Under the pieces are notes generated by a model. That model saw only the letters and a list, made by a program, of their open reading frames with translations, ran no database searches and had not been told where the DNA came from. Shown piece after piece: positions 28,484-38,017 of a stretch of 59,048 bases of DNA. The position numbers and the translations under genes are program-made. How positions within the stretch are numbered: the stretch's first letter is position 1; each line of letters starts with the position of its first letter. The stretch lies in assembly GCA_903846025.1 (NCBI GenBank), contig CAIMZP010000056.1, positions 1 through 59,048 on the forward strand. The letters run 5' to 3'. Source of the stretch: an uncultured beta proteobacterium. Its GTDB lineage: Bacteria > Pseudomonadota > Gammaproteobacteria > Burkholderiales > Burkholderiaceae.

Positions 28484-29857
28484 ATGAACTCGTATCGCCC
28501 ATTTGATCCAGATAGACCTCTTTTTAGCAGTCGTTGTAGCTGTGGTCAGCATACGTCCGAACTTGAGCATCGGTCCGATCTTTCGGCAAAGATCGATGAA
28601 GAAAAGATGAGCTCTGATTTTGTTGAAGCTAGCCTGGTTAAGGCGCTTTTTCCGCAAGAGAGTCGAAGGCGTGCCTTTTTAAAGGCTGTGGGTAATGGAG
28701 GTGCAATGAGTGCGTTGTCTGGGTTTTTGCCAGTAGGGGCCCTACAGGCAATGGCTCAAGAAAAAGCCCCCTTAGAAAAACCAGATTTAAAAATCGGATT
28801 TATTGCTATCACATGTGCCACACCGCTCATCATGGCTGACCCGCTAGGGTTTTATAAGAAGCAAGGTTTGAATGTCACTTTAAATAAGACGGCAGGTTGG
28901 GCCTTAATACGTGACAAGATGATCAATAAAGAACACGATGCTTCCCATTTTTTATCGCCGATGCCAATTTCTATGTCGATGGGATTGGGTTCAGACCCTA
29001 CCCAAATGCGTGTAGCTACTATCCAAAACGTGAATGGTCAGGCAATTACATTGGCCAATAAACACAAAGATAATCGGGATCCTAAAAACTGGAAAGGGCT
29101 GAAGTTTGCTGTTCCCTTTGAATACTCCATGCACAATTTCTTGTTACGTTATTACGTAGCGCAAGCAGGCTTGGATCCAGATAGGGATATTCAGATTCGC
29201 GTGACCCCACCGCCTGAGATGGTGGCAAATTTACGCGCTGGAAATATTGATGGTTTCTTGGGGCCAGATCCATTTAATCAGCGGGCAGTATATGACGAAG
29301 TAGGCTTCATTCATATCCTGACTAAAGAAATTTGGGATGGTCATCCTTGTTGTGCGTTTGGAACTTCAGAAGAGTTTATTAAAAAAAATCCGAATACTTT
29401 TGCCGCTTTATATCGCGCAGTATTGAATGCATCCACTATGGCGCGCGACCCCGCAAATAGACCCTTAATTGCCAAAGTAATTTCGACTCCCAATTACCTT
29501 AATCAGCCAGAAACTGTTGTGATGCAAGTGCTTACAGGTAAGTATGCGGATGGGCTGGGTAATGTAAAGAATGTGCCCGATCGAATTGATTTCAACCCCA
29601 TTCCTTGGTACTCAATGGCAACTTGGATGTTGACGCAAATGCAGCGTTGGGGATACGTTAAGGGAGAGGTGAATTACAAGGATATTTCTGAGAAAGTATT
29701 TCTCCTTACTGACGCCAAAAAATATATGAGCGAGACTGGAATTGCCATTCCGGAGCAGGCTAAATCTGGCTATAAGAAGGTCAAGATTATGGGTAAAGAA
29801 TTTGATCCTAGTCAGCCTGTAGCCTATTTGAAATCTTTTCCAACCAATAAAGTATGA
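28484..29857 (+). CDS. cynA: Substrate-binding protein of a nitrate/cyanate ABC importer
   Basis: A 457-residue NrtA/CynA-family binding protein. A canonical twin-arginine motif RRRAFLK (61-67) is preceded by an unusual 60-residue cytoplasmic-side extension with the motif RCSCGQH (Cys18, Cys20, His23). The mature part keeps WALIRDKMINKEHDASHFL and PPPEMVANLRAGNIDGFLGPDPFNQ. It is followed by permease, ATPase and cyanase genes, so cyanate is the likely ligand, with nitrate an alternative. It shares the fold with the orphan binding protein at 26214 but is clearly a different subgroup. Confidence 0.87.
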   Translation: MNSYRPFDPDRPLFSSRCSCGQHTSELEHRSDLSAKIDEEKMSSDFVEASLVKALFPQESRRRAFLKAVGNGGAMSALSGFLPVGALQAMAQEKAPLEKPDLKIGFIAITCATPLIMADPLGFYKKQGLNVTLNKTAGWALIRDKMINKEHDASHFLSPMPISMSMGLGSDPTQMRVATIQNVNGQAITLANKHKDNRDPKNWKGLKFAVPFEYSMHNFLLRYYVAQAGLDPDRDIQIRVTPPPEMVANLRAGNIDGFLGPDPFNQRAVYDEVGFIHILTKEIWDGHPCCAFGTSEEFIKKNPNTFAALYRAVLNASTMARDPANRPLIAKVISTPNYLNQPETVVMQVLTGKYADGLGNVKNVPDRIDFNPIPWYSMATWMLTQMQRWGYVKGEVNYKDISEKVFLLTDAKKYMSETGIAIPEQAKSGYKKVKIMGKEFDPSQPVAYLKSFPTNKV

Positions 29858-29872
29858 ATCAAAGGCTAATGA

Positions 29873-30733
29873 ATGAAAACTGTATCCATTAAGGTAAAGG
29901 GCGCAATTCTTTCTATTGCGATTTTACTAATGTGCTTATTTATATGGCATATGGCAACCACCCAAAAGGTAGTAACGCCTCCATCAGAATCAGTTAATTC
30001 CAGTGAGTACAACAGCTTAATGGGCCAAAGTGGCGGGGAGGCCGTTCAAAAAACGGGATTCCCAACACTCACGCAAATGGGCCAAACGATCTATAAGCAG
30101 TTGTCACATCCTTTTTATGACAACGGCCCCAACGATAAAGGTATTGGCATTCAGCTGGCCTATTCATTAGCACGCGTTGGCTTAGGATTTTTGTTGGCAA
30201 TGTTGGTAGCCATACCATTGGGGTTTTTAATTGGTATGTCCCCTTTGGCATATGAAGCATTTAATCCATTCATTCAAATACTAAAGCCCATATCCCCCTT
30301 GGCATGGATGCCAATTGCGCTATACACGATTAAAGACTCTTCAATTTCTGGAATTTTTGTCATTTTTATTTGCTCTGTCTGGCCAATGCTACTGAATACC
30401 GCCTTTGGAGTTGCTAATGTTCGCAAGGAATTATTGAACGTTGCCAAGACTTTAGAGGTATCCCCAATTCGCAAGGCCTTTTTGGTAATCCTTCCAGCAG
30501 CAGCTCCCACGATATTGACAGGCATGCGTATTTCTATGGGTATCGCTTGGTTGGTAATTGTGGCTGCAGAAATGCTGGTAGGTGGAACGGGTGTTGGTTA
30601 TTTCTTGTGGAACGAGTGGAATAACTTATCGCTCTCAAGCGTAATTTTTGCAATTCTTTTAATTGGTATTGTTGGAATGCTGTTGGATGTGGCGTTCGGT
30701 AGATTACAAAAGGCGGTTTCGTATGCAGATTGA
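29873..30733 (+). CDS. cynB: ABC importer permease (NrtB/CynB)
   Basis: Inner-membrane permease of 286 residues with an N-terminal anchor (about 10-27), a long periplasmic stretch, and about five further helices. The cytoplasmic EAA-type loop is visible as EVSPIRKAFLVILPAAAPTILTGMRISMGIAW. The gene starts 15 bases after the binding-protein gene and its end overlaps the ATPase start by eleven bases. The fold is that of the NrtB/TauC/SsuC group. Confidence 0.9.
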   Translation: MKTVSIKVKGAILSIAILLMCLFIWHMATTQKVVTPPSESVNSSEYNSLMGQSGGEAVQKTGFPTLTQMGQTIYKQLSHPFYDNGPNDKGIGIQLAYSLARVGLGFLLAMLVAIPLGFLIGMSPLAYEAFNPFIQILKPISPLAWMPIALYTIKDSSISGIFVIFICSVWPMLLNTAFGVANVRKELLNVAKTLEVSPIRKAFLVILPAAAPTILTGMRISMGIAWLVIVAAEMLVGGTGVGYFLWNEWNNLSLSSVIFAILLIGIVGMLLDVAFGRLQKAVSYAD

Positions 30734-31589
30734 AAATTCATTTCTCAAAGTTGAAAACCTCAGCAAGTCTTACAGAGCAGACGCGCCACCCGTATTTGAA
30801 GGGATTAATTTTGAAATTGAGCGCGGAGAGTTTGTGTGCATCATTGGGCACTCTGGATGTGGCAAGACTACTATTTTGAATGTTCTAGCTGGTCTTGAAG
30901 AGCCGACTGGGGGCAATGCAATTATGCTTGGAAAGTATATTAAAGGGCCCAGCCTGGAGCGGGGGGTTGTATTTCAAGGGCATGCCCTGATGCCTTGGAT
31001 GACTGTTCTGCAAAATGTTTGCTTTGCCGTGAAGTCAAAGTTTCCTGATTGGTCCAAAGCAAAAATCAGTGAGCATGCAATGAAGTATTTAGCGATGGTG
31101 GGTTTGGTCAATGCTGAGGATAAAAAACCATCAGAGCTATCAGGCGGAATGAAGCAAAGGGTCGGTATTGCAAGAGCGTTTGCTATTGAGCCAAAAATGC
31201 TGTTACTAGATGAGCCTTTTGGCGCTTTGGATGCATTAACTCGCGGCGTCATTCAAGATGAGCTTCTTAAAATATGCAGCGAGACAAATCAAACTGTATT
31301 TATGATTACTCATGATGTTGATGAGGCTATATTGCTGTCAGACAAAATTCTACTGATGAGTAATGGACCTAATGCGCGCATCGCAGAAATTGTCATTAAT
31401 ACCCTCCCCAAGGGAAGGCAAAGAGCCCATCTACATCATGATGCAATGTACTATCCGATGCGCAATTACTTAGTTGATTTCTTGGTAAATCGTTCAAAAG
31501 ATCTGCAGGCACGAAGTGCCAATGGTGGTTTAGTTGGGTATCAGCCAATTGTGGTTTTACCGGGCATTGATGCACCCGTTAATCAATAA
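30723..31589 (+). CDS. cynD: ABC importer ATPase (NrtD/CynD)
   Basis: A 288-residue ATPase that energises the importer. Walker A is GHSGCGKTT, the signature is LSGGMKQR, Walker B is LLLDEPFGALDALTR and the H-loop is MITHDVDEA. I chose the ATG at 30723, which overlaps the permease stop region; a longer frame would begin inside the permease. The C-terminal tail after residue 225 resembles other NrtD proteins and lacks the regulatory NrtA-like domain of cyanobacterial NrtC. Confidence 0.92.
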   Translation: MQIENSFLKVENLSKSYRADAPPVFEGINFEIERGEFVCIIGHSGCGKTTILNVLAGLEEPTGGNAIMLGKYIKGPSLERGVVFQGHALMPWMTVLQNVCFAVKSKFPDWSKAKISEHAMKYLAMVGLVNAEDKKPSELSGGMKQRVGIARAFAIEPKMLLLDEPFGALDALTRGVIQDELLKICSETNQTVFMITHDVDEAILLSDKILLMSNGPNARIAEIVINTLPKGRQRAHLHHDAMYYPMRNYLVDFLVNRSKDLQARSANGGLVGYQPIVVLPGIDAPVNQ

Positions 31590-31615
31590 ATTTATATTTA
31601 ATTAAGGAGATAAAA

Positions 31616-32059
31616 ATGGACCGTTCAGTTGTTACTCAAAAAATTATTGAGGCAAAAGTGCGAAAAGGAATGAAGTGGAGTGATATTGCAAAAACCATTG
31701 GGGAATCAAAGGAGTGGGTTACTGCTGCCTGTTTAGGGCAAATGACGTTTACTAAAACTCAGGCTGAGACTGCGGGTACTTTATTTGATCTAAGTGATGA
31801 GGAAATGGCCTGGTTGCAAATTGTTCCTTATAAGGGATCACTTCCTACGGCTGTACCCACTGACCCATTAATCTATCGCTGGTATGAAATTGTCAGCGTC
31901 TATGGCACCACTATCAAGGAATTGATTCATGAAGAGTTTGGTGATGGCATTATGAGCGCAATTGATTTCTCCATGGATATTCAGCGAGAGCCAGACCCAA
32001 AAGGAGACCGTGTCCAAGTCGTGTTATCTGGAAAATATTTATCGTATAAAACTTATTGA
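31616..32059 (+). CDS. cynS: Cyanase (cyanate hydratase)
   Basis: Converts cyanate and bicarbonate to ammonia and CO2. The 147 residues have the usual length and the catalytic triad Arg88, Glu91 and Ser114 within LIYRWYEIV and GIMSAIDFSM. The N-terminal helical domain resembles a DNA-binding fold, as in all cyanases. A good AAGGAG precedes the ATG, 26 bases after the ATPase gene, so it is the last gene of the transporter operon. This is the main reason to read the importer as cyanate-specific. Confidence 0.97.
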   Translation: MDRSVVTQKIIEAKVRKGMKWSDIAKTIGESKEWVTAACLGQMTFTKTQAETAGTLFDLSDEEMAWLQIVPYKGSLPTAVPTDPLIYRWYEIVSVYGTTIKELIHEEFGDGIMSAIDFSMDIQREPDPKGDRVQVVLSGKYLSYKTY

Positions 32060-32072
32060 TCTCAGGTTTTAA

Positions 32073-33608
32073 CTATCTAGATTGCTTATCTAGCTGAAAA
32101 ACTACTGGCGCATCTTCATCAACAATCTTATTTGAAGATGTCGCCGGTTTTATTTCTTCGACACCAGTGAAATTAAATTCCTGACTTTGCACCACTACCG
32201 CTGGTTTATCCAGCAGAGTGGTTACCAGTGCAGGAAATGCCATGACCACCACAACCATAATGAGTTGCAAGCCAACCCAAGGTAGTGCGCCCCAGTAAAT
32301 ATCACTGCTTTTAACTTCCTTAGGGGCTACACCTCGCAGATAAAAAAGGGCAAAACCAAAAGGGGGATGCATAAAGGATGTTTGCATATTGACGCACAAC
32401 ATTACCCCAAACCAAACGAGGGCAGCGCTAGCAGCGGCCTGTGGATTGCCGTTCATTGAATCAAGCAATACTGGGGAGAGTAGTTTGACGGCAACTGGTG
32501 CCAACATCGGCACCACAATAAAAGCAATCTCAAAGAAATCCAAAAAGAAGGCCAAGAAAAAAACAAAAAGATTAACGACAATTAAAAACCCAATCCAACC
32601 GCCAGGCAAATGAGAAAAAAGTGTCTCCACCCACTGTCCACCATCCACGCCCTGAAAAACAACCGAGAAGCAGGTTGAACCAATTAAAATAAATACCACC
32701 ATTGCTGTAATGCGCATGGTGTTTTGGTAGGCTTGCTGTATGAGTCCCCTCAAATTAGGGATGCTGGCGCGACGCAGCCAAGCCAGGACTAAGGCACCCA
32801 TTGCGCCCATGGCACCCGATTCAGTGGGGGTGGCTATTCCAGTCATGATGGTTCCCAGGACTAGGAAAATGAGCACTGCCGATGGAATGATACCCATAAG
32901 ACATTTTTTCCAGAGCGCCCAGCCCGTCAGGGTAAGCTCGTTTTCTGGTGCAGGCGGCAGGTAATGTGGACGAAATCGCGATAGAAAGAATGTGTAAAGC
33001 GCAAAAAGACCAATTTGCAAAAGAGAGGGTCCCCATGCGCCCAGATACATGCTGCCCACATCAGCGCTACCATTTTGGGTTTTAAGCTGGTCCGCAAGAA
33101 CAATGAGGACTAAAGAGGGTGGCACCAACTGGGTAATCGTCCCAGAAGCTGCCAAAACGCCCGTAGCGTAGCGCATGTTGTAGCCGTAACGCATCATTAC
33201 TGGCAGGGAGATCATTGCCATGGCGATCACCTGAGCCGCCACAGTACCAGTAATAGCACCCAATACAAATCCCACAATAATTACTGAGTAACCCAGGCCA
33301 CCCCGAATGCGACCAAATAGTTGGCCCATTGAGTCGAGCATTTCCTCCGCGAGACCACAGCGTTCTAGGATGGCTCCCATAAAGGTAAAGAAGGGAATGG
33401 CGAGCAATAAATCATTGGCAAGAACGCTGCCAAAGATGCGTTGCGGAATAGCCTGTAAAAACACCGCATCAAAAAAACCCTGCCTAATGGCAATGCCAGA
33501 AAAAAAGAGGCCAGCAGCCATTAAAGAAAACGCCACTGGAAAGCCAATTAACATAAAGAGGATAAGGCCACCAAACATCAGCGGAGGCATCCATTCCACC
33601 GGAATCAT
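32073..33608 (-). CDS. dctM: TRAP transporter large permease (DctM family)
   Basis: A 511-residue membrane protein with about twelve hydrophobic segments. Family marks include FGGLILFMLIGFPVAFSLMAAG, the GSVLANDLLLAIPFFTFMGAILER block and ATPTESGAMGAMGALVLAW. It is longer than the common 425-residue DctM, with a loop insert near 200-235 and a polar C-terminal tail after about 465. The start overlaps the end of the small permease gene by four bases. Substrate is unknown, and no DctP binding protein is in the window. Confidence 0.9.
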   Translation of the reverse strand: MIPVEWMPPLMFGGLILFMLIGFPVAFSLMAAGLFFSGIAIRQGFFDAVFLQAIPQRIFGSVLANDLLLAIPFFTFMGAILERCGLAEEMLDSMGQLFGRIRGGLGYSVIIVGFVLGAITGTVAAQVIAMAMISLPVMMRYGYNMRYATGVLAASGTITQLVPPSLVLIVLADQLKTQNGSADVGSMYLGAWGPSLLQIGLFALYTFFLSRFRPHYLPPAPENELTLTGWALWKKCLMGIIPSAVLIFLVLGTIMTGIATPTESGAMGAMGALVLAWLRRASIPNLRGLIQQAYQNTMRITAMVVFILIGSTCFSVVFQGVDGGQWVETLFSHLPGGWIGFLIVVNLFVFFLAFFLDFFEIAFIVVPMLAPVAVKLLSPVLLDSMNGNPQAAASAALVWFGVMLCVNMQTSFMHPPFGFALFYLRGVAPKEVKSSDIYWGALPWVGLQLIMVVVVMAFPALVTTLLDKPAVVVQSQEFNFTGVEEIKPATSSNKIVDEDAPVVFQLDKQSR

Positions 33609-34156
33609 TGCGTAGGCTTTTCGTATTTAAGGTCGGCAGCAGGTAGTGCGCCATTCCCTTTAAGCATGCCAATACGTTTGATGATTTCAGAAAGGCCCTG
33701 CAGACTCAGCATGAAAAATCCAAGTGGCACGATAAACTTAATTGGATAGCGCGCCATACCACCTGCATTGAGGGAGTGTTCTGAAACAAGCCAAGATGGA
33801 TAAAACAGAGTGGTCCAAGAAAGCCAAGCAAATAAAATACAAGCAGGCATCAAAAACAAGGTTAATCCAAACAGGTCTATCCAAATACGACCACGATCAG
33901 AGAGTTGTGAGTAAATCAAATCTACTCGAACATGTTCATTGCATTTAAGTGTGTAAGCGGCGCCGAGCATTACCGCGCTGGCAAAAAGGTACCACTGTAA
34001 TTCAAGGGGCCAGTTATTACTCATGTCTAAACTGTAGCGCAGCAATGCATTCACGGCTGAAACAATGCAAGACAACAAAATCATAATGCTGGCCGCCTTG
34101 CCTAGCAATTGATTAAGACGATCAATGCCTGCGGAGAGTTTTACCCAGAACCCCAT
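33605..34156 (-). CDS. dctQ: TRAP transporter small permease (DctQ family)
   Basis: A protein of about 183 residues with four membrane helices; NWPLELQWYLFASAVMLGAAYTL and CNEHVRVDLIY are the DctQ signature region. It pairs with the large permease encoded immediately downstream. The ATG at 34156 lies just after the argH stop (34162); a GTG at 34162 is the alternative start. Its position behind argH suggests cotranscription rather than a functional link. Confidence 0.88.
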   Translation of the reverse strand: MGFWVKLSAGIDRLNQLLGKAASIMILLSCIVSAVNALLRYSLDMSNNWPLELQWYLFASAVMLGAAYTLKCNEHVRVDLIYSQLSDRGRIWIDLFGLTLFLMPACILFAWLSWTTLFYPSWLVSEHSLNAGGMARYPIKFIVPLGFFMLSLQGLSEIIKRIGMLKGNGALPAADLKYEKPTQ

Positions 34157-34161
34157 GCACA

Positions 34162-35580
34162 CTAAAGCTCAGCGCGACCCCGATGAATAGCTGCCAGAAC
34201 TTGCGCTGGCGCTGTGCCTCCAGCATGCTGACGTGAATTCACAGAGCCATCTACGGTCAATAAGGCAAAGACATCATCACCCATTAGTTCAGGGCGACTA
34301 TCCAAGCCACAAGCAAAGCGTAGTTCAGCAAGACTGAGGTCGGTTAACATGCAGTTCCTGCCAACACAGGCTTTAACCGCGTGGGCTACAGCTTCATGTG
34401 CGTCTCTAAATGCCAACCCTTTTTTCACAAGGTAATCTGCTAGGTCGGTTGCTGTTGCAAAGCCTTCTTCAGCAGCGGCCTTCATTACATCGGCCTTCAC
34501 ATCAATATGAGGAATCATGTCGGCGAAAATGCGAAGGGTATCTTGTACGGTATCGACCGCATCGAACAAAGGCTCTTTATCCTCTTGGTTATCTTTGTTA
34601 TAGGCCAAAGGCTGACCCTTCATCAAAGTGAGCAAGGAGATTAAGTCGCCATAAACGCGTCCAGTTTTACCGCGAGCCAATTCTGGAACATCGGGGTTTT
34701 TCTTTTGCGGCATGATTGAGCTACCTGTGCAAAATCGATCTGGCAAATCAATAAAACCAAACCGAGGGCTGAGCCAGAGAACAAGTTCTTCGGATAGGCG
34801 AGAAACGTGCATCATCAAAATAGATGCAAAGGCACAAAACTCAATCGCAAAATCCCGATCTGATACAGCATCTAAGGAGTTATTGCAGATACCGTCAAAC
34901 CCTAAAGCACGCGCTACTTGCTCGCGATCAATCGGGTAAGTTGTTCCGGCCAAAGCAGCAGCCCCTAAAGGTAGGCGGTTAAAGCGTGCACGTAAGTCGG
35001 CGAGACGACTGGCATCACGACTAAACATTTCAAAATAGGCCATGAGGTGATGGCCAAAAGTAATCGGCTGGGCAACTTGCAGGTGGGTGTGACCAGGCAT
35101 GATGGTGCCAGCATGTTTTTCAGCTAAATCTAGTAGCGCGACTCGTAAGGTTTTAAGGGTGATAGCAATTTCGTCAACACTTTCGCGTAACCAAAGACGT
35201 AAATCAGTGGCCACTTGATCGTTACGGGAACGCCCGGTATGAAGACGCTTACCAGCATCGCCAACTAATTCAGTCAGGCGCGCTTCAATGTTGAGGTGGA
35301 CATCCTCTAGGGCAAGTTGCCAGTTGAATTGGCCTGCCTCAATTTCACTCTGGATTTGCGTCATTCCCTTTTGAATATCCGCTAAATCCTGAGCGCTAAT
35401 GATCTTTTTATCAGCCAGCATTTGCGCGTGGGCTAAAGAGCCCGCAATATCTACTAGTGCAAAACGTTGATCAAAACCAATGGAAGCGGTGTAACGCTGC
35501 ACCAGTTCGTCAACGGGTTCGGTAAAACGGGCCGACCAAGCTTGGGCTTTGTTGGCTAAGGAATTTTTTGATGAGCTCAT
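34162..35580 (-). CDS. argH: Argininosuccinate lyase
   Basis: Last step of arginine synthesis: argininosuccinate to arginine and fumarate. The ATG at 35580 ([15 protein letters not shown]) gives 472 residues, the family length; a longer frame would run into hemC on the other strand. The fumarase/aspartase signature [12 protein letters not shown] and [18 protein letters not shown] are clear. Arginine is also a substrate of cyanophycin synthesis (49291-54066) and possibly of the decarboxylase at 13684. Divergent from hemC with 43 bases between. Confidence 0.97.
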   Translation of the reverse strand: MSSSKNSLANKAQAWSARFTEPVDELVQRYTASIGFDQRFALVDIAGSLAHAQMLADKKIISAQDLADIQKGMTQIQSEIEAGQFNWQLALEDVHLNIEARLTELVGDAGKRLHTGRSRNDQVATDLRLWLRESVDEIAITLKTLRVALLDLAEKHAGTIMPGHTHLQVAQPITFGHHLMAYFEMFSRDASRLADLRARFNRLPLGAAALAGTTYPIDREQVARALGFDGICNNSLDAVSDRDFAIEFCAFASILMMHVSRLSEELVLWLSPRFGFIDLPDRFCTGSSIMPQKKNPDVPELARGKTGRVYGDLISLLTLMKGQPLAYNKDNQEDKEPLFDAVDTVQDTLRIFADMIPHIDVKADVMKAAAEEGFATATDLADYLVKKGLAFRDAHEAVAHAVKACVGRNCMLTDLSLAELRFACGLDSRPELMGDDVFALLTVDGSVNSRQHAGGTAPAQVLAAIHRGRAEL

Positions 35581-35623
35581 AAACACAGTATATTGGTGTA
35601 GGTCCTCTATTATTTTAAATGCT

Positions 35624-36604
35624 ATGTCCCCAACTTCTATTTCTAGCCCCACTTCTACCACTTCTACCACTCCCAAGCGCTTAGTTATTGCTTCTCGGGA
35701 GAGTCGGCTTGCCATGTGGCAGGCTGAACATGTCCGTGATTGCCTCAAAAAGTGCTACCCAGACTGTGATGTCCAGATTTTGGGGATGACCACCCGGGGC
35801 GATCAAATCTTAGATAGAGCCCTGTCTAAAGTGGGAGGCAAAGGCTTATTTGTCAAAGAGTTAGAGGCTGCACTGGAGGATGGGCGGGCGGATCTGGCAG
35901 TGCACTCTCTCAAGGATGTCCCGATGGTGATGCCAGAAGGCTTTGACTTGTCCTGTGTGATGGCTCGGGAGGATGCACGGGATGCATTTGTATCCAATGA
36001 TTACGCGGGGCTGGAGGACTTACCTCATGGAGCAGTAGTAGGTACTTCTAGCTTGCGCCGAGAATCCGTAATAAGAGCAAAGTTTCCCCATTTGGAGATT
36101 CAGCCTCTGAGAGGAAACTTGGATACCCGCATGGGTAAGCTCGATCAGGGTGAATATCAAGCCATTATTTTGGCGGCTGCCGGTTTAAAGCGTTTGGGTT
36201 TAGAGAGTCGTATTAAGGCCTTATTGCCCTTGGACCCTTATACCCCTGCCGCTGGTCAAGGTGCTCTGGGAATAGAAACTTTGAGCAAGCATCCTAATAT
36301 CAAGGAATGGCTGGCCCCACTCAACGACTTGTCCACCTTATTTGCGGTTAGTGCTGAAAGAATGGTTTCGCGTCAGCTAGGCGGCTCCTGCGAAGTCCCT
36401 TTAGCGGCATATGCCACTTGGGATCAGAATCACATGGAGATTCGGTCATTTGTTGCTAGCGTGGACGGCAAAGCGATTTGCCTCGCCCATGCGCAATCAT
36501 CGGTAAAGACTTTGGCAGAAGCTGAGGCCTTAGGTCTATTGGTGGCGCAAGATTTAATAGCGCAGGGTGCGGCTGACCTGTTACCCAATGGCTTGCCAAA
36601 ATAA
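35624..36604 (+). CDS. hemC: Porphobilinogen deaminase (hydroxymethylbilane synthase)
   Basis: Condenses four porphobilinogens to hydroxymethylbilane in haem synthesis. The protein has 326 residues from the ATG at 35624, with a Ser/Thr-rich leader of about 18 residues before the conserved [19 protein letters not shown]. The dipyrromethane-cofactor cysteine is in [13 protein letters not shown]. hemD follows 33 bases later, so both are one unit. Confidence 0.97.
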   Translation: MSPTSISSPTSTTSTTPKRLVIASRESRLAMWQAEHVRDCLKKCYPDCDVQILGMTTRGDQILDRALSKVGGKGLFVKELEAALEDGRADLAVHSLKDVPMVMPEGFDLSCVMAREDARDAFVSNDYAGLEDLPHGAVVGTSSLRRESVIRAKFPHLEIQPLRGNLDTRMGKLDQGEYQAIILAAAGLKRLGLESRIKALLPLDPYTPAAGQGALGIETLSKHPNIKEWLAPLNDLSTLFAVSAERMVSRQLGGSCEVPLAAYATWDQNHMEIRSFVASVDGKAICLAHAQSSVKTLAEAEALGLLVAQDLIAQGAADLLPNGLPK

Positions 36605-36637
36605 ATTTGTAAAGCAAAGTAATCAAAGGAATTGCTC

Positions 36638-37471
36638 ATGAGCATCAAGACGATTGTGATTACTCGCCCTAGTGGGCAGGCTCAACAATTGATCGAGGCG
36701 CTTAACTCCAGTTTGCGCAGTAGCGAGATACCTCAAGAGAATTTTCCAAAAATTATCTCCTTACCTTTGCTGACTATTGTCCCTAAAAATGATACTCGTC
36801 TTGCCGAGCTCATCCCTAATGCCTTAAAAGATGCAGACCTAGCTATTTTTGTTAGTCCCAATGCGATTGAATGTGTGATGCGTTTGCTTAATAGATCCTG
36901 GCAAGATCTTTCTGAAAAACCTATTCCGATAGGGGTTATGGGCGGCAGTAGCCAGCAGGCTTTGCACCATCACTATGTTGGTATGGAAACTTCCCCTACG
37001 CCGATCTTCATTCCCCAACACAATGACCAATGGGATTCTGAAGGATTATGGTCTGAGCTGCTGAAATTAAACTGGGATTGGTCTTCGCGCAAGGTAATTA
37101 TTTTTAAAGGTGAAGGAGGGCGCGACTGGCTGGCCGATACTTTAAAAGCTGCAGGAGCCGCTGTTGAGTCTATTTCAGTGTATTCCAGAGTGCCTTTGGA
37201 CCCAGATAGTCCGCCGTGGAAAGCAATCCATGGGTTAGATTTTTCTCAATCGCTTTGGCTGCTGACTTCATCGGAGGCGGTACGTTATTTAGGTCAAGTA
37301 GCTCACGATCAATTCCCGCAGGCCTTAAATAAAGCTTGCGCACTTTGTCCCCATCATAAAATTACTGACGCAGCAGAGGTCATTGGTTTTGGTGAGGTTT
37401 TTACCTGCGAGCCAGGAGACGCTGCTTTAATTGAAGCGACTAAGGTTTGGTTGGATAGCTCAGTAAGTTAG
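36638..37471 (+). CDS. hemD: Uroporphyrinogen-III synthase
   Basis: Closes hydroxymethylbilane with inversion of ring D to give uroporphyrinogen III, the substrate of the methyltransferase at 27660. The sequence is weakly conserved, as usual in this family; TIVITRPSGQA, FVSPNAIECVM and WLLTSSEAVRYL mark the two half-domains. I chose the ATG at 36638, which has AAAGGA upstream. Its 3' end overlaps the 3' end of ubiC on the other strand by 32 bases. Confidence 0.9.
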   Translation: MSIKTIVITRPSGQAQQLIEALNSSLRSSEIPQENFPKIISLPLLTIVPKNDTRLAELIPNALKDADLAIFVSPNAIECVMRLLNRSWQDLSEKPIPIGVMGGSSQQALHHHYVGMETSPTPIFIPQHNDQWDSEGLWSELLKLNWDWSSRKVIIFKGEGGRDWLADTLKAAGAAVESISVYSRVPLDPDSPPWKAIHGLDFSQSLWLLTSSEAVRYLGQVAHDQFPQALNKACALCPHHKITDAAEVIGFGEVFTCEPGDAALIEATKVWLDSSVS

Positions 37472-38015
37472 GTAAGAATACTTCTGTGACAAGCAGTGGA
37501 CGAGACTTCAAGCTATAGAGAGTGCGTCTACCCCAAGCTGGAGATGGGAGATCGCTATATCTTTTAGAGCATTTTTTCCAAAGAGTATTTCTCTTATTTA
37601 AGTGAGCTATCTCACGGATGACCTTTTGTTGACTCTGCTTATGGGATTTAGCAAACAAGACTGCCCCCAAAGGACGCTTTCCTAAACGCAGTATGGGGTA
37701 ATTACTACCACAAGAGCTTGCTGCTGGGATGATGCTATGGGCCATGACGAGGGGCACTTGGTTTGCACAAAGCAATACCTCACGTACTCGACATCGTTTG
37801 ATCTTGAAATGAAAATAGCGACTTTCGTCGCTATTGAGGTTTTGGCGGCAATCACTCAGAACCAGTACCTCTAGTTTCTGACCAATAGCACGCTCAATTT
37901 TTTGAGTTAAAGACCCAGTGTCGCTAAGCCAAGATTGCCACTCACGTGGCGCTTGATGGAGCTCACCGGAATCGACTCGATTCCATACAGAACGGAGGCG
38001 ACCACGGTGAGACAT
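37440..38015 (-). CDS. ubiC: Chorismate--pyruvate lyase
   Basis: Cleaves chorismate to 4-hydroxybenzoate for ubiquinone. The 191-residue protein shows the family features WLSDTGSLTQKIERAIGQKLEV near the start, the REVLLCANQVPLVMAHSIIP core with a conserved Arg, and a basic GKRPLGAVLF with the catalytic region. It starts two bases after the helicase stop codon and ends inside the tail of hemD on the opposite strand. Confidence 0.88.
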   Translation of the reverse strand: MSHRGRLRSVWNRVDSGELHQAPREWQSWLSDTGSLTQKIERAIGQKLEVLVLSDCRQNLNSDESRYFHFKIKRCRVREVLLCANQVPLVMAHSIIPAASSCGSNYPILRLGKRPLGAVLFAKSHKQSQQKVIREIAHLNKRNTLWKKCSKRYSDLPSPAWGRRTLYSLKSRPLLVTEVFLPNLLSYPTKP

Positions 38016-38017
38016 GT

